A DNA stretch of 64,000 nt. Origin: Callipepla californica brunnescens (taxonomy: Eukaryota; Chordata; Aves; Galliformes; Odontophoridae). The notes beneath the pieces are model-generated. The model had not been told where the DNA came from. It saw nothing but the letters and a program-made list of their open reading frames with translations, and did not search any database. The position numbers were made by a program, and so were the translations under genes. Each line of letters starts with the position of its first letter. Within the stretch, counting starts at the first letter, position 1. Positions 13,850 to 26,676 of this stretch are shown one piece after another. The stretch covers positions 31,994,842 through 32,058,841 of the forward strand of contig JALIRH010000003.1 in assembly GCA_023055505.1 (NCBI GenBank). The letters are read 5' to 3'.

Positions 13850-13885
13850 AAAAAAAAAAAAAAAAAAAAAACAACAAAAAAAAAA
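13850..13885 (+). repeat. A-rich tract, A22-caac-A10
   Basis: 22 A, then caac, then 10 A. The same architecture (long A run, caac, shorter A run, then cc) recurs at 32945-32972. No retrotransposed body is visible upstream, so both are best read as expanded simple repeats. Confidence 0.92.
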
Positions 13886-15910
13886 CCTTCTTTGCCAGAA
13901 GCAAGAAGGGAGACATGCACACACTTCAAGAACAGGCCCTTGCCACAGTGGACAGCGAAGAAATCCAAAGGGGTTGAGTGAGAAAGCAGTCTGTGGGCTG
14001 AGCTCTAAATACAGCACTGACAGCACAGCCATCTTTAGTGCAGATGTGAAGCCCTGAGCTCCTGTCTCACTGCGAGGGGCTTTGCCTTGGCTTGGGCTGG
14101 GGAAATAATAAACAAGTAACTCCACAGCCAAGGAAAACCCTGGAGCTTTGTGTCTCCTGTCCAGATGCACAGTGAGATACGAGCTTCTTCTTTGGCCTTT
14201 CCCACAGTAGGAATATCAATGAGGACATGTCTCCTCTTTACCTGGCTGTTTATTTTCACAAAACTTGTAAGAACATAAAGTTTCTGAGATCTCCACCCTG
14301 CTAACAAATGTGATTGAAATCTGCCAGCAGCTGAAAGAAATTTGTCAGGGACTTTCTGCATGCAAAACAAGACCCCACAAGCCTTGTTTGGAAGCCAGGC
14401 TAGCAGTGGCTTCCCTTACACTGCACAGGGCTGGGGGACGCTGCTGCATTGGAAGTCTGAAAGTGATTCACTTGCCACCCTGCAGTACCCCTGCTGCATC
14501 CTCCCAGCCAGCAACAGGGATTGAGAGAGCCTGAGCTGTACATGGGCAGCATGCCACTGGGATCCACGCACCACTCTGCTCTTCAGCCAATGACAATGAA
14601 GCATCTCTGAGCAGAATATTGTGCTTGCGTGCAACAGGAATGCCCTGGGAGAACTTCTGTTGCTTTTTTATTTTTATTTTTTATGGTGCAATGAAGTAGT
14701 GATGGGGTCATGCTTGGTCTGAGCAATCATTAAATATCTGTCTTTCCCCCACCTGCTATTTTTGCTGTTCATCGTTCACACAGCAGATTCTGGTGTTGAG
14801 GAAATGGTCTTAGGAGCCTTCCTACCTAGAAGCTGTTTCCTCCGCTACCCCCACTGACCCCCAGCCTGCTTTTCCTTTGATGCACTGAAAGCATTTTGCG
14901 GACTGTTCTGGATTGTCATCAACACATTTGTATTTAAAGAGGAGAGCCACCAAGGGCAAAGGCAGCAGATTCGGTTTGCAATTTTGACAGGGAGATTTTT
15001 TAAAAGAGAGAGACTTTTCATCTGCCAGGCAATGAAAAAATGGTGGCTGACCAAAACTACTACTCTTTCTCAACAAATTCCAGTCTGTTAAAGGACAGTC
15101 ATAACCCAAGCACTATAAAAACAGCTGAAGGTTTGGTGACTCATCAGTAGTATCAATACTGTATACAAATCCAAGCTGTTGAATTATTGCTCTTAAAAGG
15201 CATCTTTCCCTGTATTGCCCTTCCAAATCCCCATAGCTCTCTGTCCAAATGACTGAAAAAGAGTGCAAATTTCAGGCTTAATTGTAGACGGCTTAGTGGT
15301 TCATGCACAGAGGAAGCAGATGGGAAGCTAATCTTCCTATGAGTCTTCTGTTATCAGTGAAGATAGACCAGTGCTTCTTGAGGGCATTTCAAATGAGAAG
15401 CTTTACAGAGGTACTCTGAACTATTCCCCACAGGAGCCTCTTTCTCTCTGCCAGGTAGCCTGAGGCTCGCCTTTGTGGAAACCTCTTTAGATCAAGTTTC
15501 TTGGGGCTGATGCTGAGGTTTGCTGTCAGGCCAAGAAAACCTTCCTTCATCTGCTTCTACTCAAGCAGCCCAAGCCTGCCCCAAAGGCAATAAATAGCAT
15601 CCTCAGTTGTAAAGGCCTAAAATCTGGATCAGCACCAAACACGGAATGTTATAAAGAAAGATCGTCCTACTTGATGAAGCAGGCCTACAGCCCAGGGGAA
15701 CTTTGAAATCTCCATCCTTGGAGATATTCAGAATGTGCCTGAGCAAGGCCCTGAATATTCTAGTCTCACTGTGAAGCTAACCTCACTCTGAGCAGGGCTT
15801 TCAACAAGCAGCCTCCAGAGCTTCAGTGTGTCCCATGGTATAGATTTAAGCAGAAAACTCTACAGAACATGGTACTATATTGTATACGTTTCTTCTTGCA
15901 GAGGAGTGTT

Positions 15911-15924
15911 AAAAAAAAAAAAAA
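15911..15924 (+). repeat. poly(A) tract, A14
   Basis: Uninterrupted run of 14 A. No attached mobile element is recognised. Confidence 0.9.
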
Positions 15925-18173
15925 TTGTACAGGACAAATAGAGGTGGCACACAGCACACCTAAGGAAGGCATAAATTAGGTAGTGTAGAGATGTGTGCAA
16001 TACAAAACCTACCCAAAGCAGAGCCAGTAACCAAACATTCCACTGCCACCAGCACTTCCTGCAGCCACCATGGTTGCTGCTTAAATGAAGGCTGCTGTCT
16101 CAGATAACCACTGCCTCACAAGATGTTATATAGCCAGCAATGAGTCTGAGGACTTAAAATAGGCAGGGATACTCAAGGTCTGAAAAGCAAATGGTCCTCA
16201 CGGGGTTGTCACTCTTCAACTGTTAACTCTTAAAGTTATTAATTTCAGAATTCCTAGGTTTACAAGCTCCAGGCTTCATGGTTATTTTCAGTCATCGCCA
16301 AAATAAAAATCAGTTTCCACATGCATGCGTTTTCCTCGGACTCCCCCCTGTATTAGCCTCATCAACATCTTCTATCAGGAAACCCATAATTTATACTGTC
16401 TGGCAAGGGCATGATATTTCATCAGTGTTGCCAGCAAGACCAGTTTTCCCTCCTTACAGTTCTATTCTGAACTGTTTTCCTTTCTTTTGCCCTGTATTTC
16501 TCAGTAAACCGATCAAGCACAAATTCTAAGTCTTCCAGTTTCCCTCTTTTCCCTCCCACAAGTCACTGATGTCTAACCACAGACATCTGTGCTTCTTTTC
16601 AATAACTGTGGATGTAGTTGCCCTATAAAGCATACACATGACAGCACAGGGAAATTCCACACACGTTTTCTCCATCTGAAGATATACTGGTTCATATGTT
16701 ACATTTATATTGGGTCTGGATCGTGTCCTACCATCATTCTGCAAGGAGAAATCCCAAGGCAGTCAACAGCGGCTTTGCAAGCAGATAAATGACAGAACTT
16801 GGCCCTACAAGCGGAATATCGTATGATATATTTCCTTTTCTGTTTGCCAAATTGATGTTAAGAAGGGGTTATGCACTAAGACAGTCATCGTAAGTTTCAG
16901 AAATAATCAGCAGCCATTTTTACTGAAACCTCAAAAAGCACAGCAATTAATCAGAAATATCACTGCTTTTTCTGTGAAGTTACTGTTGCTTCCATTTTAC
17001 TGGCATTGCATCACATAGCAATTTTTCCAGCATGGGAGCTTTGAGGTCACTAGTAATTTATGGACAAAACCCTTTTTACTCTTTTCATATTCTTTTATCT
17101 GGGCTTTTTGAAAATACACAAACAAGCAATGCTCAGACATGACATAACTGAGCAGCAGATCCAAGCCCCTGCTAGGTTCCAGTGTCCTCTGTAGTCCCAA
17201 CCAGATGTGCTGCATTACAGACTGAGTCATCCCCTTGGAGGGCAGCTGGGGAGGATGTAAGTGCATTGAACAATCTGTTCCACAGGGGCAGACACGCTGA
17301 ACTGAAACGCAGATAAGATTGACGTTTTAATGTGAGCGCGCACAGCAGAGGAACAAAGTCAAAGTAGCAGTCCAGGCTTTCCAACAGCAACTGCACTGAA
17401 GGGGAATATTAATGCAGTTACCACATCTGCATCTCATTTTCCTTCAGTGTTTCCTGGTCGTACTGAGTTCACCCACTGGAGAGTGACATAACAGCATGAG
17501 CCAATGGGAAAGCATCTTGAGGTGCAGGACGAGGAAAATCTATGCAGAATACTCAAAGAAAGCAAGGAGAGAGGGAGGTGAGGTGACCAGCCCCTGCATG
17601 TTCCACTTACAGAAAATGACAGAGGACATTTTTAGGACACCTCCCCATTTCCCAATAGAGGCTCTTCATGCATCTGGAACCATGGTTGTGCCAGGCTTGC
17701 TTTTTAGCCATGCTCTTCTGTCATGGTCCTGCATTGCCTCTTAGAGCTTGCTGTGGCACACAGATTCGTGTCTCCTGCCAGGGCACTAAAGTGCTAAAGC
17801 ACATCATTTGTCCATGTGGAGGCTGTCAGAGCAGGCTCTGCAGTCACCTCTACGCAGACCCAAGCAAGCTACCGTGCATGGTACTGCTACAGCACAGCAG
17901 CTCTCAGCTCCCTCCGGCATCTCTAGCAAGACATCCCCTAAACAAGCTCTGTGCCTTCAGGTAGGATTAAAATGCAAAAGGCTGAAGCCATTTTCTTCTA
18001 AATGACTGTTTAGAGTTCAGTGCTCCTTAGATTCATGGTGATATGCAAATTACCCTGACTTGCTTGAAGGCATCCTTGTTATCAGGCCATAAGTCTGCAT
18101 GTGTCAAAAGTTCACAAGTGGTGACCTAATTACCTGTCTCCAACAGTGGGGGCTGTGGTATCTGGCAGGCAGC

Positions 18174-18223
18174 TCACGCAATACCTTAGCACTTAGGTCA
18201 CTTGCTAAGGTATTGCATAGTGA
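18174..18223. repeat. near-perfect inverted repeat (hairpin)
   Basis: Arms gcaataccttagc (18178-18190) and gctaaggtattgc (18204-18216) are exact reverse complements around a 13-nt loop. After a 3-nt bulge (18217-18219) the stem continues with tcac (18174-18177) pairing with gtga (18220-18223), for 17 bp in all. The stem is too short for a typical miRNA precursor and is not flanked by a recognisable transposon end. It could be a cruciform-prone site, a remnant of a small foldback element, or chance. The perfection of the 13-bp arms is what stands out. Confidence 0.85.
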
Positions 18224-18943
18224 CTTCTTGAATTGCATGTTTTAATTGTATCTGGTTTCATCGAAAAGTCATGGACAAAAAATTAACTGCAGCAATGGAA
18301 GCAATCTGGGGAGCTTTAACGATTTCTGTTGGATTTTGTCTACATTCAGCAATGTGCTGGCTTGAGTTGCAATTGCTGGCTATGCTCCTGCTGGTTTTGA
18401 CAGGGCAGGCCCTTATACTGCACCAAAATTGGCATGAGAATGGAAAAGAGTGATGAGCCGTATTTTCCTCCCACTCGCAGGTATATGGAAAGAAGTCTCT
18501 CTGAATCTGAAGGAATTGTGACTTTGTGGGCACAGTGCAGGCAAGAAGGATACAGGGCTCACTGCCAGCAGTGGGCACAGCAGCAGCCTGCTGGAGATAG
18601 CGGTGCATGTCGGGAACCCTGAGACCTGCTCCACCTCACTGTTTCCCCTGAACTGTGGGAAACCTCACATTCAGATCTAATCAGTGCACAAACATGCTGG
18701 CAGGGGGCCATGCACAGATACAGCATTTGGGAAGCAGAGTCTTCAGGAAGCAGTGTCTTCCGTCTTCAGGAAGAGGCACGTAGCACCATCCTCTACTACC
18801 CACATCCTTCATTTAGCAGCTCTATCTTCCCCAAAAGGTGGACAACCAAGGAGATACAGACGGTGGCTCTTTGCTGCCTGCCCATATTGTTGGCAGAAGA
18901 CACCAATGCTGAGATGAGACCTCCTGAATATGCATGCAGTTGG

Positions 18944-19209
18944 TCGGGGGAAACTAGTAATAGCACAAGAGGTAACGGCCTCAAGTTGAGCCAGGGGAGG
19001 TTCAGGTTGCGTATTAGGAAACATTTATTCTCAGAAAGAGCAGTGAGGCACTGGCACAGGCTGCCCAGGGAGGTGGCGGAGTCACCATCCCTGGAGGTGT
19101 TCATAAAACGTGGAGGTGAGTCACTGGTCAGTAGGCATGGTGGGGATGGGTTGATGGTTTGACTAGGGGATCTTAGAGATCTTTTCCAACCTTAATGACT
19201 CTGATTCTT
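18944..19209 (+). mobile_element. CR1 LINE, 5'-truncated 3' end with ORF2 C-terminus
   Basis: About 265 bp of CR1 in sense orientation. The first half encodes the conserved ORF2 C-terminal block. It is still open in frame and reads with [13 protein letters not shown] followed by [10 protein letters not shown] and SPSLEV, at about 18998-19106. The second half is the 3' UTR ('gatgggttgatggtttgact', then 'gatcttagagatcttttcc'), and it ends in two degenerate terminal units (gactctgattct). A 150-codon open frame starting upstream at 18710 simply runs into this element and is not a gene. Compared with the copy at 55443 this one has a short deletion in the 3' UTR after the aaacgtggaggtg block. Subfamily was not verified. 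Confidence 0.95.
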
Positions 19210-21796
19210 TTCTCTGTTCCGCAGCCAGCAAGCACTACTCATATACGTGTTCCTATCACAGTTGCAGATCTGCCTCCTCAAGAAACAGGGCACAGCCTAT
19301 TACTCACTAGGGGTCAGGGTGCAGTTGCTGTGGGTGAGATAAGCCTCAAACTTCTTTGGTTCTAACACATTTCTTAGTGGTTAAATAAGCTGGAACCTTT
19401 CCAGAATACTTTTTATATGTTTTGCTAGACCAGTATAGGGAGTGAAGAGGTACAGCACAGATTATGAGCAATAGGTCAATATATTGATTAAATACCTTCA
19501 GCTTGTTTTCACTTTTAGACCAGCTAAGCACAACTAGCAGGTAATAAATCAGAGCTGCAATTAAAGGTCCACAGGAATTTTACTGGGTGGAAGTTCAAAT
19601 TCCCAGACTTAATTCCGGTCCCAAGAACTCAGTCTCACATTAGAGCTGTAAGGATTTACTCTTCCTATTTCCATCAGAGACAACAGCGACCACACTGGAG
19701 GCCGTAATTAGATGGAGCTTCTGCTACCCAGCAGCAGTTGCACTATCGGTTGAAATTTCTACAAGTTTTGACCTTACCAAACCCCAGCTTTACCCTATGT
19801 CAGAAGACCAGGCTAAGCTCCGTTTGGAGTTTAGTAATTTTGCCTTTCAAATGATAATATCCCTCATAACTATGTTTTACAGCATTTACTCAAAGTTGCA
19901 AGTGCATTTTTGCAAATTCTAAATTCTGATGCAAGGCAATTAGCCATTGTTCTCCTCCAGGATCCCAGATTTGGTACTGTGAGCATTCAGAAATAACACA
20001 AAGTTATGGCCAGCTGTGAAAATAGCTAAAGAAGTTGCAGATGTTCCTAGGGGAGCTACTGAAATATTTTGGCACCTTTGCTCTGTCATTAAAAACAAAA
20101 CATGATCCTCAGAACAGCAGTGTGAGTTCAGGGGGAAGAGGAATACAGGAAAGCATTTAACAGTGCTAACAGGGAATGCGGGCTCAGCCATATAAAAAGT
20201 TTTCCAAAGCACCAAAGTGACTCCAGCTCCTGAATCACATACCCTTCCATGACTGTGCTATGTGCTTGAGCTTCAGTGGGCAGCTGCAGAGAAGGCAGGA
20301 TTGGAGTGAAAGCCTTTACTTGAAACAAGAGTTGTCACAGGACAAGACAGTGTAGCAGGCAGGTACAGTGCACTGCTGTGAGTGAACTACTACTAGCAGC
20401 TGAGCTGCTTCAGTCATCTCAGATGTCTCCAAAAGACACTACGGGCACGTCGAGCTAACTCCGCTATTGGCAGTGGGGATAAAGCCTGAGACTCAAAGGA
20501 GACTAAGTAGCTTATAAAAACATAAATATGGAGCCCTACAGGCACCTTTGAAATGTTTACTCCTAAGAGCAAAGGCTGGGCCATTCTGCAGGTTGCTGAA
20601 AAGTGTAAATTACTTTGCCCTAGGCCAGCCAGGAGGAAGATCATTCCAAAAGCAAGTACTTCCCACCCTCAAATTCTTTCATCTTTCTCTGCCTGCCTCT
20701 TTCTGGCCCATCTCTGGTTTTCCTCTTCTTTCCAGATGCTCAAGGAAACTGAAGGATTCAAGGATTCTGCCCTAAGTCACCCTCAGGGAAAGAAACACGA
20801 TACCTAGCTAAGTTGGCAAGAAAGATGCACTCAAAGTAAGTCATATGGCCCAGAGATAAGGAGGTGAGTGGATCAGTCATTGTGTGACAAGGCAGCACTG
20901 GAAATACATGAGGCTTACCCATTCACAAAAGCCTGCCTTCAAAAAGATGGCAGAGCCTCGGAGAAGCAGCAGTGCACGCTAATGTATTACCGGGGAGTGG
21001 GGAACTCTAGTCCCTGCAACCAAGCACAGCTGCACAGAAGGCTGCTGACACACATTGCAATATACACATGAATCGTCACTGTAGAAATAGCTGAAGGATA
21101 TGTCTTGTGCTACAACTCAGCGATATTCCCCAAGTTAACAGCTGGGCTGACATTAATTATAAATCCTTTTTCCTTTTTCTCATCTCTAATAGGTCATCTA
21201 ATCTATGCCAAACGAATTGCAGGGCTTTTCAGCAAAACAGATTGTCAAAAGCTCTTTCATCTACTGGAGAGGTTTAAATAATTGGACATTTCTACTGGAA
21301 AACTAATCTCTGATCTAATAGCTGTCACATAGCTGAAAATTTCATTTCATTCAATGTTCATTTCTGCCCAGACAGCTGAGCACCATGCTGTATTCCCCAC
21401 AAACAAAATGTCCATCCAAAAAAAAAAAAGAGGTTCTTGCATTCAGTACAGTATTCAAAATCTTGATATGCCACCAACTATGCATGACAAATGCTGGAGA
21501 GGAACAAAGTCTACAGGAAGAGAAGAGCGTGCGTGCTTTGGAGCGGCAAGGGGGGCCCAGCCCACAAAGTTCAAGTCCGGCTCCAATTTTTTCTCATCGT
21601 TCCTGCATTTTTGGATGGCAGTTATGGTCTGTGTGCATTTCTGCGGAGAAGGCAAGGAGGAAGGGAGGGAGTCTTTTTTCCCAAACAACATCTCAGCCCG
21701 TCTTGGATTCACCGCCAACATCTAACAACCAAAGACAAACAACATCACAGCTCCACAATACTTAAGCTTGATTGAATGACGACAATTCCATGTTAG

Positions 21797-21813
21797 AAAA
21801 AAAAAAAAAAAAA
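21797..21813 (+). repeat. poly(A) tract, A17
   Basis: Uninterrupted run of 17 A; an A12 run also lies at 21418-21429. No retroposon body is recognised upstream of either. Confidence 0.92.
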
Positions 21814-22137
21814 GAACATCAGAGCCTTCCACAGCTGCATCAACATTATCTATAAAAAAGCATGACACTACATGAAGCTTTGGCTGCACAAGCCAAGAAC
21901 CTAAATCAGCCACGGCTTGGAGTAAGGCCATTGCTGAATTCTCGTGTAAAGTGATGCTGCCATATTGCTTACTTTCCACTGAGGTTTTCCACAAATTAAC
22001 AGCTGTAGCAGACTCCCAGAAAACAGAAACTCTTTCCAAGTCTTTCTTCTCTGAAAATGTTGTTTTTTCACTTTATTCTTCCCCATATGGAAGGGGAGAG
22101 GAGGAAAAAAATCTGAACAGCCCTAAGAGACAAACCG

Positions 22138-22163
22138 AAAAAAAAAAAAAAAAAGAAAAAAAA
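22138..22163 (+). repeat. poly(A) tract, A17-g-A8
   Basis: 17 A, one G, then 8 A. It sits in a generally purine-rich stretch starting near 22085, but pyrimidines interrupt it, so it is not a clean homopurine tract. Confidence 0.92.
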
Positions 22164-23786
22164 GACAGACTGTGAGAAAAATTAACTACTAAGATTGCCT
22201 GAAAAGAGATTGGTTATCAGTAAAATTACAGCAGTGGTGGGCTCATTTTTTCTTTTCATTTTACCAGCATGGTGGGATGGAGAATTAAGCCCAGGGAAAA
22301 TATTTCTGGAGCAGCCCTTATGATTTATGATCATCTCAGCCGTTCTGACAAGATCAGAAGAGCGCTGGATTCTTTCCAGTTGAGCACCACCAAAGGCCAA
22401 ATCATTCCTATTTAGGGAAAAACAAAACTTCCCTCTGCTTCAGTAAGAATAGTGTTTGGCACGAAGCACAGAGAAAACTGCTTCATTTCTGCTAGCCTGC
22501 TGAAGTGCAGCTGAGACAGAAAGGTGATACCAGGCTGCCACGGACGGCTTCAGATCGCACTCTTTTCTCTTGATTTAATCTTGGACGTCACTAGGTACCA
22601 CACAGGGTGATGCAGAGGGATTCATTATAAATGACAAAAAGCCCTCTTAACCCAAAAGTTATTTGATTTTCTGTGTGCACAGATGGCTGTTGACTCACAA
22701 GAGGCAGGAACGATGGAACTAGCAGACTGGCAGGAGCATGGGGACTTGTGGCAGTAGAAAACAAAATCACAGGGTAGATTGCCTTCTAAAGAACTATAAG
22801 CTACAGCGTAGTAATAAGCAATGCTGCACAGAGATGGGGCTTTCCAACTGGTGTATAACCAGCTTGTGAATACCAATAAGATGCAAAGATGTGGCTTGTT
22901 CTGGGAACTTGGGCGTGACACCCGACAGCAACACAGAGTGCTTTATAGAGAACAGCAACAGAAGGCATGCAGCATCGCCCCGTCACGTCCCACGTGGCAC
23001 TTGGCAGTACCACATAAGTCGTCAGCTGCCTGTGAGCCTTGCTGCCCTGCTCTCACATGCAGTCTTTCAAACCAAAATCATCTTGGAAAGTGTTGCTGAC
23101 CTCCTGCTTACTGAGTCAGGGGGGCTCAGGAGATGCATCTTCATGTTTTGTTTGCACTGGAGGAGAAACCTGGTCCATATGCAGGAGCCTCCCTGTTGTA
23201 GCAAGGACAGCAGAGGTATCAGGAATCTGTTACCTTAACCCCTAGTTCACAAGCTCCCACAATCTAGTTTAGTGTCGATCAAAGTTCCTCCCATACTGAT
23301 GGCCATCTTGCACCCACACAACCTTGTGATATGCATCAAACTCTTTTGTGACTAATGCCCACTTCACACAAAAGCTAATGAAACAAACATACCCTTTTAA
23401 ATACAGCCACTGGCTATGAGTGGTCTCTGTACTCAGGGTAGTCTTCAGTGATCATTTTTTCATTATGTCCTCTAATTGTTTCCAGTGTTTGATGTGAGTA
23501 TTTTTGTCAGTTAGTTTGTCATGAATTGACACTTATTTTGTCAACCTACCTGTGGCAAAACTGCACCCTCCCTCTTCATAGACATGGCAGAAACATGAAG
23601 ATTACTCACTGCAGGTTTCCAAGAAGCTCCTGAAGTCAGTGCTCAGAGTTTGCATAACAACCATTGTCGACAACCCACCTACGACAGCTTAAAAATACAG
23701 TTTTGAATGGGTGAGAGAGGCCAGGAGTTCTCAGAAGGACTAGTCAAATTCAGGATTTTATTAATAGAACTGGAGGCGTGCTCATG

Positions 23787-23820
23787 AAAAAAACAAAAAA
23801 CAAAGCAAAAAAAAAAAAAA
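23787..23820 (+). repeat. A-rich simple repeat (A)n with caa/gc interruptions
   Basis: A-rich run built of A7, A6, A3 and A14 separated by single C or gc interruptions. It is typical of a decaying homopolymer. Confidence 0.9.
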
Positions 23821-24639
23821 TACCACCCTCTTGTTATCTTAGCTGTCATCAGCAGTCACCTTTTCAAAAACAGACAGGCTAGAGGCAGAGTATTCCTGTA
23901 GATGAGCAAATAGAAAGATGCTGCATAAAAACATGAGAGCAAAATGGCGAGCAGCAGCACCAGGGATCACTGCTCAGGGCTCCATGTTGAGAAATGTTCT
24001 GTGCACAGCTGCCCGCTTTGTGCGTGCTGCTCTTGCTTAAGTGACCTCTTATTTTTTTTAACACGGTGCCACACATTTCACCCATAAAGAGCTAATTGCC
24101 AAACAAAGGGAGCCCATCAGTACAAACCACACAAAGCTGCTTGTGGCATGGGCCCCAGTGCTCTCTCCAGCCAAATAATGCAATTACAGGAATCGCGGTG
24201 CACAATAGGAACTCCCTAAAATAGCAGATTAATAAATAGGGACGGGTGATGGATGTCAGGAAAGGCAGGGAGCACTGCAGCACAGGGCACCAAGGGTGGC
24301 GGGAGCTTTTCCACAGGCTGGAGGGATGGGGCTACATGGCCACCTCTCACCAGGCTTGCTCCTGAGACAGAGCCCTCCCAGGAGGTGCTGGGATGGGACC
24401 TGCACAGCAGAAGCCTGACTCTGTAGCCCAGAAGGATGAAGCACCACCTCCCCCGGGGCCTCTGGAGGATAGAGGCACATGGGATTGTTCAGGAGAGCAA
24501 GGGGGATGTCACCCAGCCATGTTAAAACCTCCATTCTGTGTACATACCAACGCTTGCAGTCTTGTCTCAGCCAAATCCCCAGCCTGCAAGGTCCACCGTT
24601 ACCAACAATCCCTGCAACTTTTTCAGCCTCTCTGTTTAC

Positions 24640-24840
24640 ACAAGCTAGAGCTTTCATACATAAAACTCTTAAATGAAAACATTAAAGAGCAGCTGGCGCC
24701 TCTTGGAAAACTCATAAAAAATCTGTTTCCAAATAGCGTAGCTTCTATACCATAAATTTCTGTATTTCTCACTCCTCTCATTCTTTATTTCTGGAGAAAT
24801 TCGCATGAAAACAGGAACTTTATTATTAAAGAATTCATCT
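24640..24840. promoter_or_regulatory. candidate conserved non-coding element (AT-rich)
   Basis: This AT-rich block of about 200 bp is set between GC-richer flanks. It is free of homopolymers longer than 6 and contains several isolated CpGs (cagctggcgcc, atagcgtagc, aaattcgcatg) that are normally lost in neutral methylated vertebrate DNA. The texture suggests constraint, but no alignment was possible. No open frame worth naming spans it. Confidence 0.2.
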
Positions 24841-25020
24841 GCTCCTGCTGCTAATTTCCCACCTGAATCCAGAGTCCCCCGGGTATGACATCATGACTGC
24901 AGCCTCTGGAAACGATCATGAAGTCACCAACAACAGGCTTGGACAGTGGAGTAAACAGCTAGAAGACAGAGTCCCCTCTGCTGCCAAATCCTGAGATCTT
25001 TATCCAGTTTTTCCTGGAGT

Positions 25021-25048
25021 GATATCCCATTGACTTCAGTGGGATATC
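25021..25048. repeat. compact inverted repeat, 9-bp arms
   Basis: gatatccca (25021-25029) and tgggatatc (25040-25048) are exact reverse complements around a 10-nt loop, ttgacttcag. From memory, a 'cattgacttcaatggg'-type foldback core occurs in old interspersed repeats of reptiles and birds, so this may be a fragment of such a repeat. That origin was not verified. Confidence 0.7.
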
Positions 25049-26650
25049 GACCAAAACAAGGCCATCAGCATTTAGTGTTTTGGCTGTTCCTCCCATCCTG
25101 CTCCCTCCTCCATCAGGATCTCACCCCCTGCATCAAGTCTGGGACAGTTGGCCTGGCTGGATGCCATTGCTTCTCAGCACTGTGTCCTCAACCAGCTCTC
25201 AACAAATGGAAGGAAGAAAACCTGGAGGAAAAAATTCCTCATCTTAAGTGCCCCCCTCCCAACCACACATCCTAAGGCAGCACTGAGCCCTGAATGGGGC
25301 CGGCTGGGGGGAGCAGGGCTGTCCCACACACAGCCTTAGGCAAAAGCAGCAGTACCGAAGGCTGGGGGTGGCAGTGGGCACCCAGAGACCAATTACAAAC
25401 ACTTCTGCAGACAGACTACAGGACGGAAAGATGTGTTTCATGTACAAAGTTAGAGAAAAGAAACACAGGAGCTAAAATATCTCCTTCTGTGAGGACAAGA
25501 ACACATTGCAAACATGTCATTTTCAGAACAGATCCAGCAATGTTAATCAGATCTATGTTTTTCACCTCCTGCTTCATGAAAAGCATAAGAAAACGACTGT
25601 AAGCTTAAAGAGATTCGTTAGAACTCTTTTCACGTACAAAATGTCTGCCACACTGGAAGCCCTCCCCTGCCGCTACCAGGTGTGCACAGTCAGTGTAAAG
25701 TGTACAGGCCAAATACCATCCTCTTTTCAGCCGACATCTTGTGACATTTCTCTGTGTGACTGCTGCAGAGCTTCGGCATTGCAGCAGGGGATGTAACAGC
25801 CTTCCATGAGCAGCACTCTCCTTCTATCAGCCTGAACCAGCCAGCTGCTTGTCTTCCCGCCATCCTGCCTTGGGTGAGGCCAGTCTCTGCCAGGCCATGA
25901 AATGGAAATGCTATTGAGAAGACAGCCAGAAATGTCTGAAGATCTTGAGATTGGGATGGCTAAGTGGGAGAGCCTGGTTAGAAAGAGAAATATTGATGCT
26001 GCTTGGGAAAGTTAGAGGCAGAACACGGGACCTTACAGAACTTCCTCAGATCACCCTTTTGCACAAAGCTTGAAATTCTTTACATACATAGTGCCCCATC
26101 TTTGTTCAGTGCTGGTATTGGGATCATGAATGGTGTTACTGAGAATTTGTCTCATGCCAGCAGATAATACTTGGCATAGCAGACAGCAAAGAGAAAAACA
26201 AGAAATGTGTTTATAATCACAACATCAAAATTCCCCTCTTTGCAATGATGTGGACTTCCTTGATTGACCATTACAAATCTTCTCCATGGTCACAGTGCTC
26301 CACTTGCATGCCCTGAGCTGAATTTGGTGGCTGGAAGATACTGTCTGGGAGGGGGTGAGGCAGTGATCCCAGCACAAGCATTATGTTCTTGGCCTTCCCC
26401 AGGCCACCACTACACTCTGTGATCAGCCACGCACCTCCAGCGTGTCCTGCACCCCTCTTCCGACCAGCACAGCCTACAGAAACTTCACCATCCATTTTCT
26501 TTCAGTTCAGTTGATTGTTACTGGTCAAATCTTTCCAACTGTTTTCCTTGGAATTCACCTGCAGTCCCATCATGCCATACTTCCTCTGCACAGAGTAAAT
26601 GTTATTTACCAGCTTTGATTATTTTGGAGAGATGTTCAGGGTTTTTGGTG

Positions 26651-26676
26651 TTTTTTTTTTTTGTTTTTTTTTTTTT
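26651..26676 (+). repeat. poly(T) tract, T12-g-T13
   Basis: Two T runs broken by a single G. No adjoining element is recognised on the minus strand. Confidence 0.92.

Larger units (their letters stand above)
11589..18943. other. non-coding stretch, no gene recognised
   Basis: No gene is recognised. The largest frames (129 codons minus at 13781-14170; 124 codons plus at 12939-13313) match nothing familiar, and the first is carried by a poly-T run read as phenylalanine. The stretch holds homopolymers at 11964, 13532, 13850 and 15911, a near-perfect hairpin at 18174-18223 and a small direct repeat at 18739-18773. The remainder is ordinary non-coding sequence. Confidence 0.6.

Noticed and set aside
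13781..14170. 129-codon minus-strand open frame
   Set aside because: Held open by a long phenylalanine run encoded by the A-rich tract at 13850-13885; no familiar motif.
18710..19162. 150-codon plus-strand open frame
   Set aside because: Its second half is the CR1 ORF2 C-terminus and 3' UTR; the first half is unrelated flanking sequence that happens to be open.
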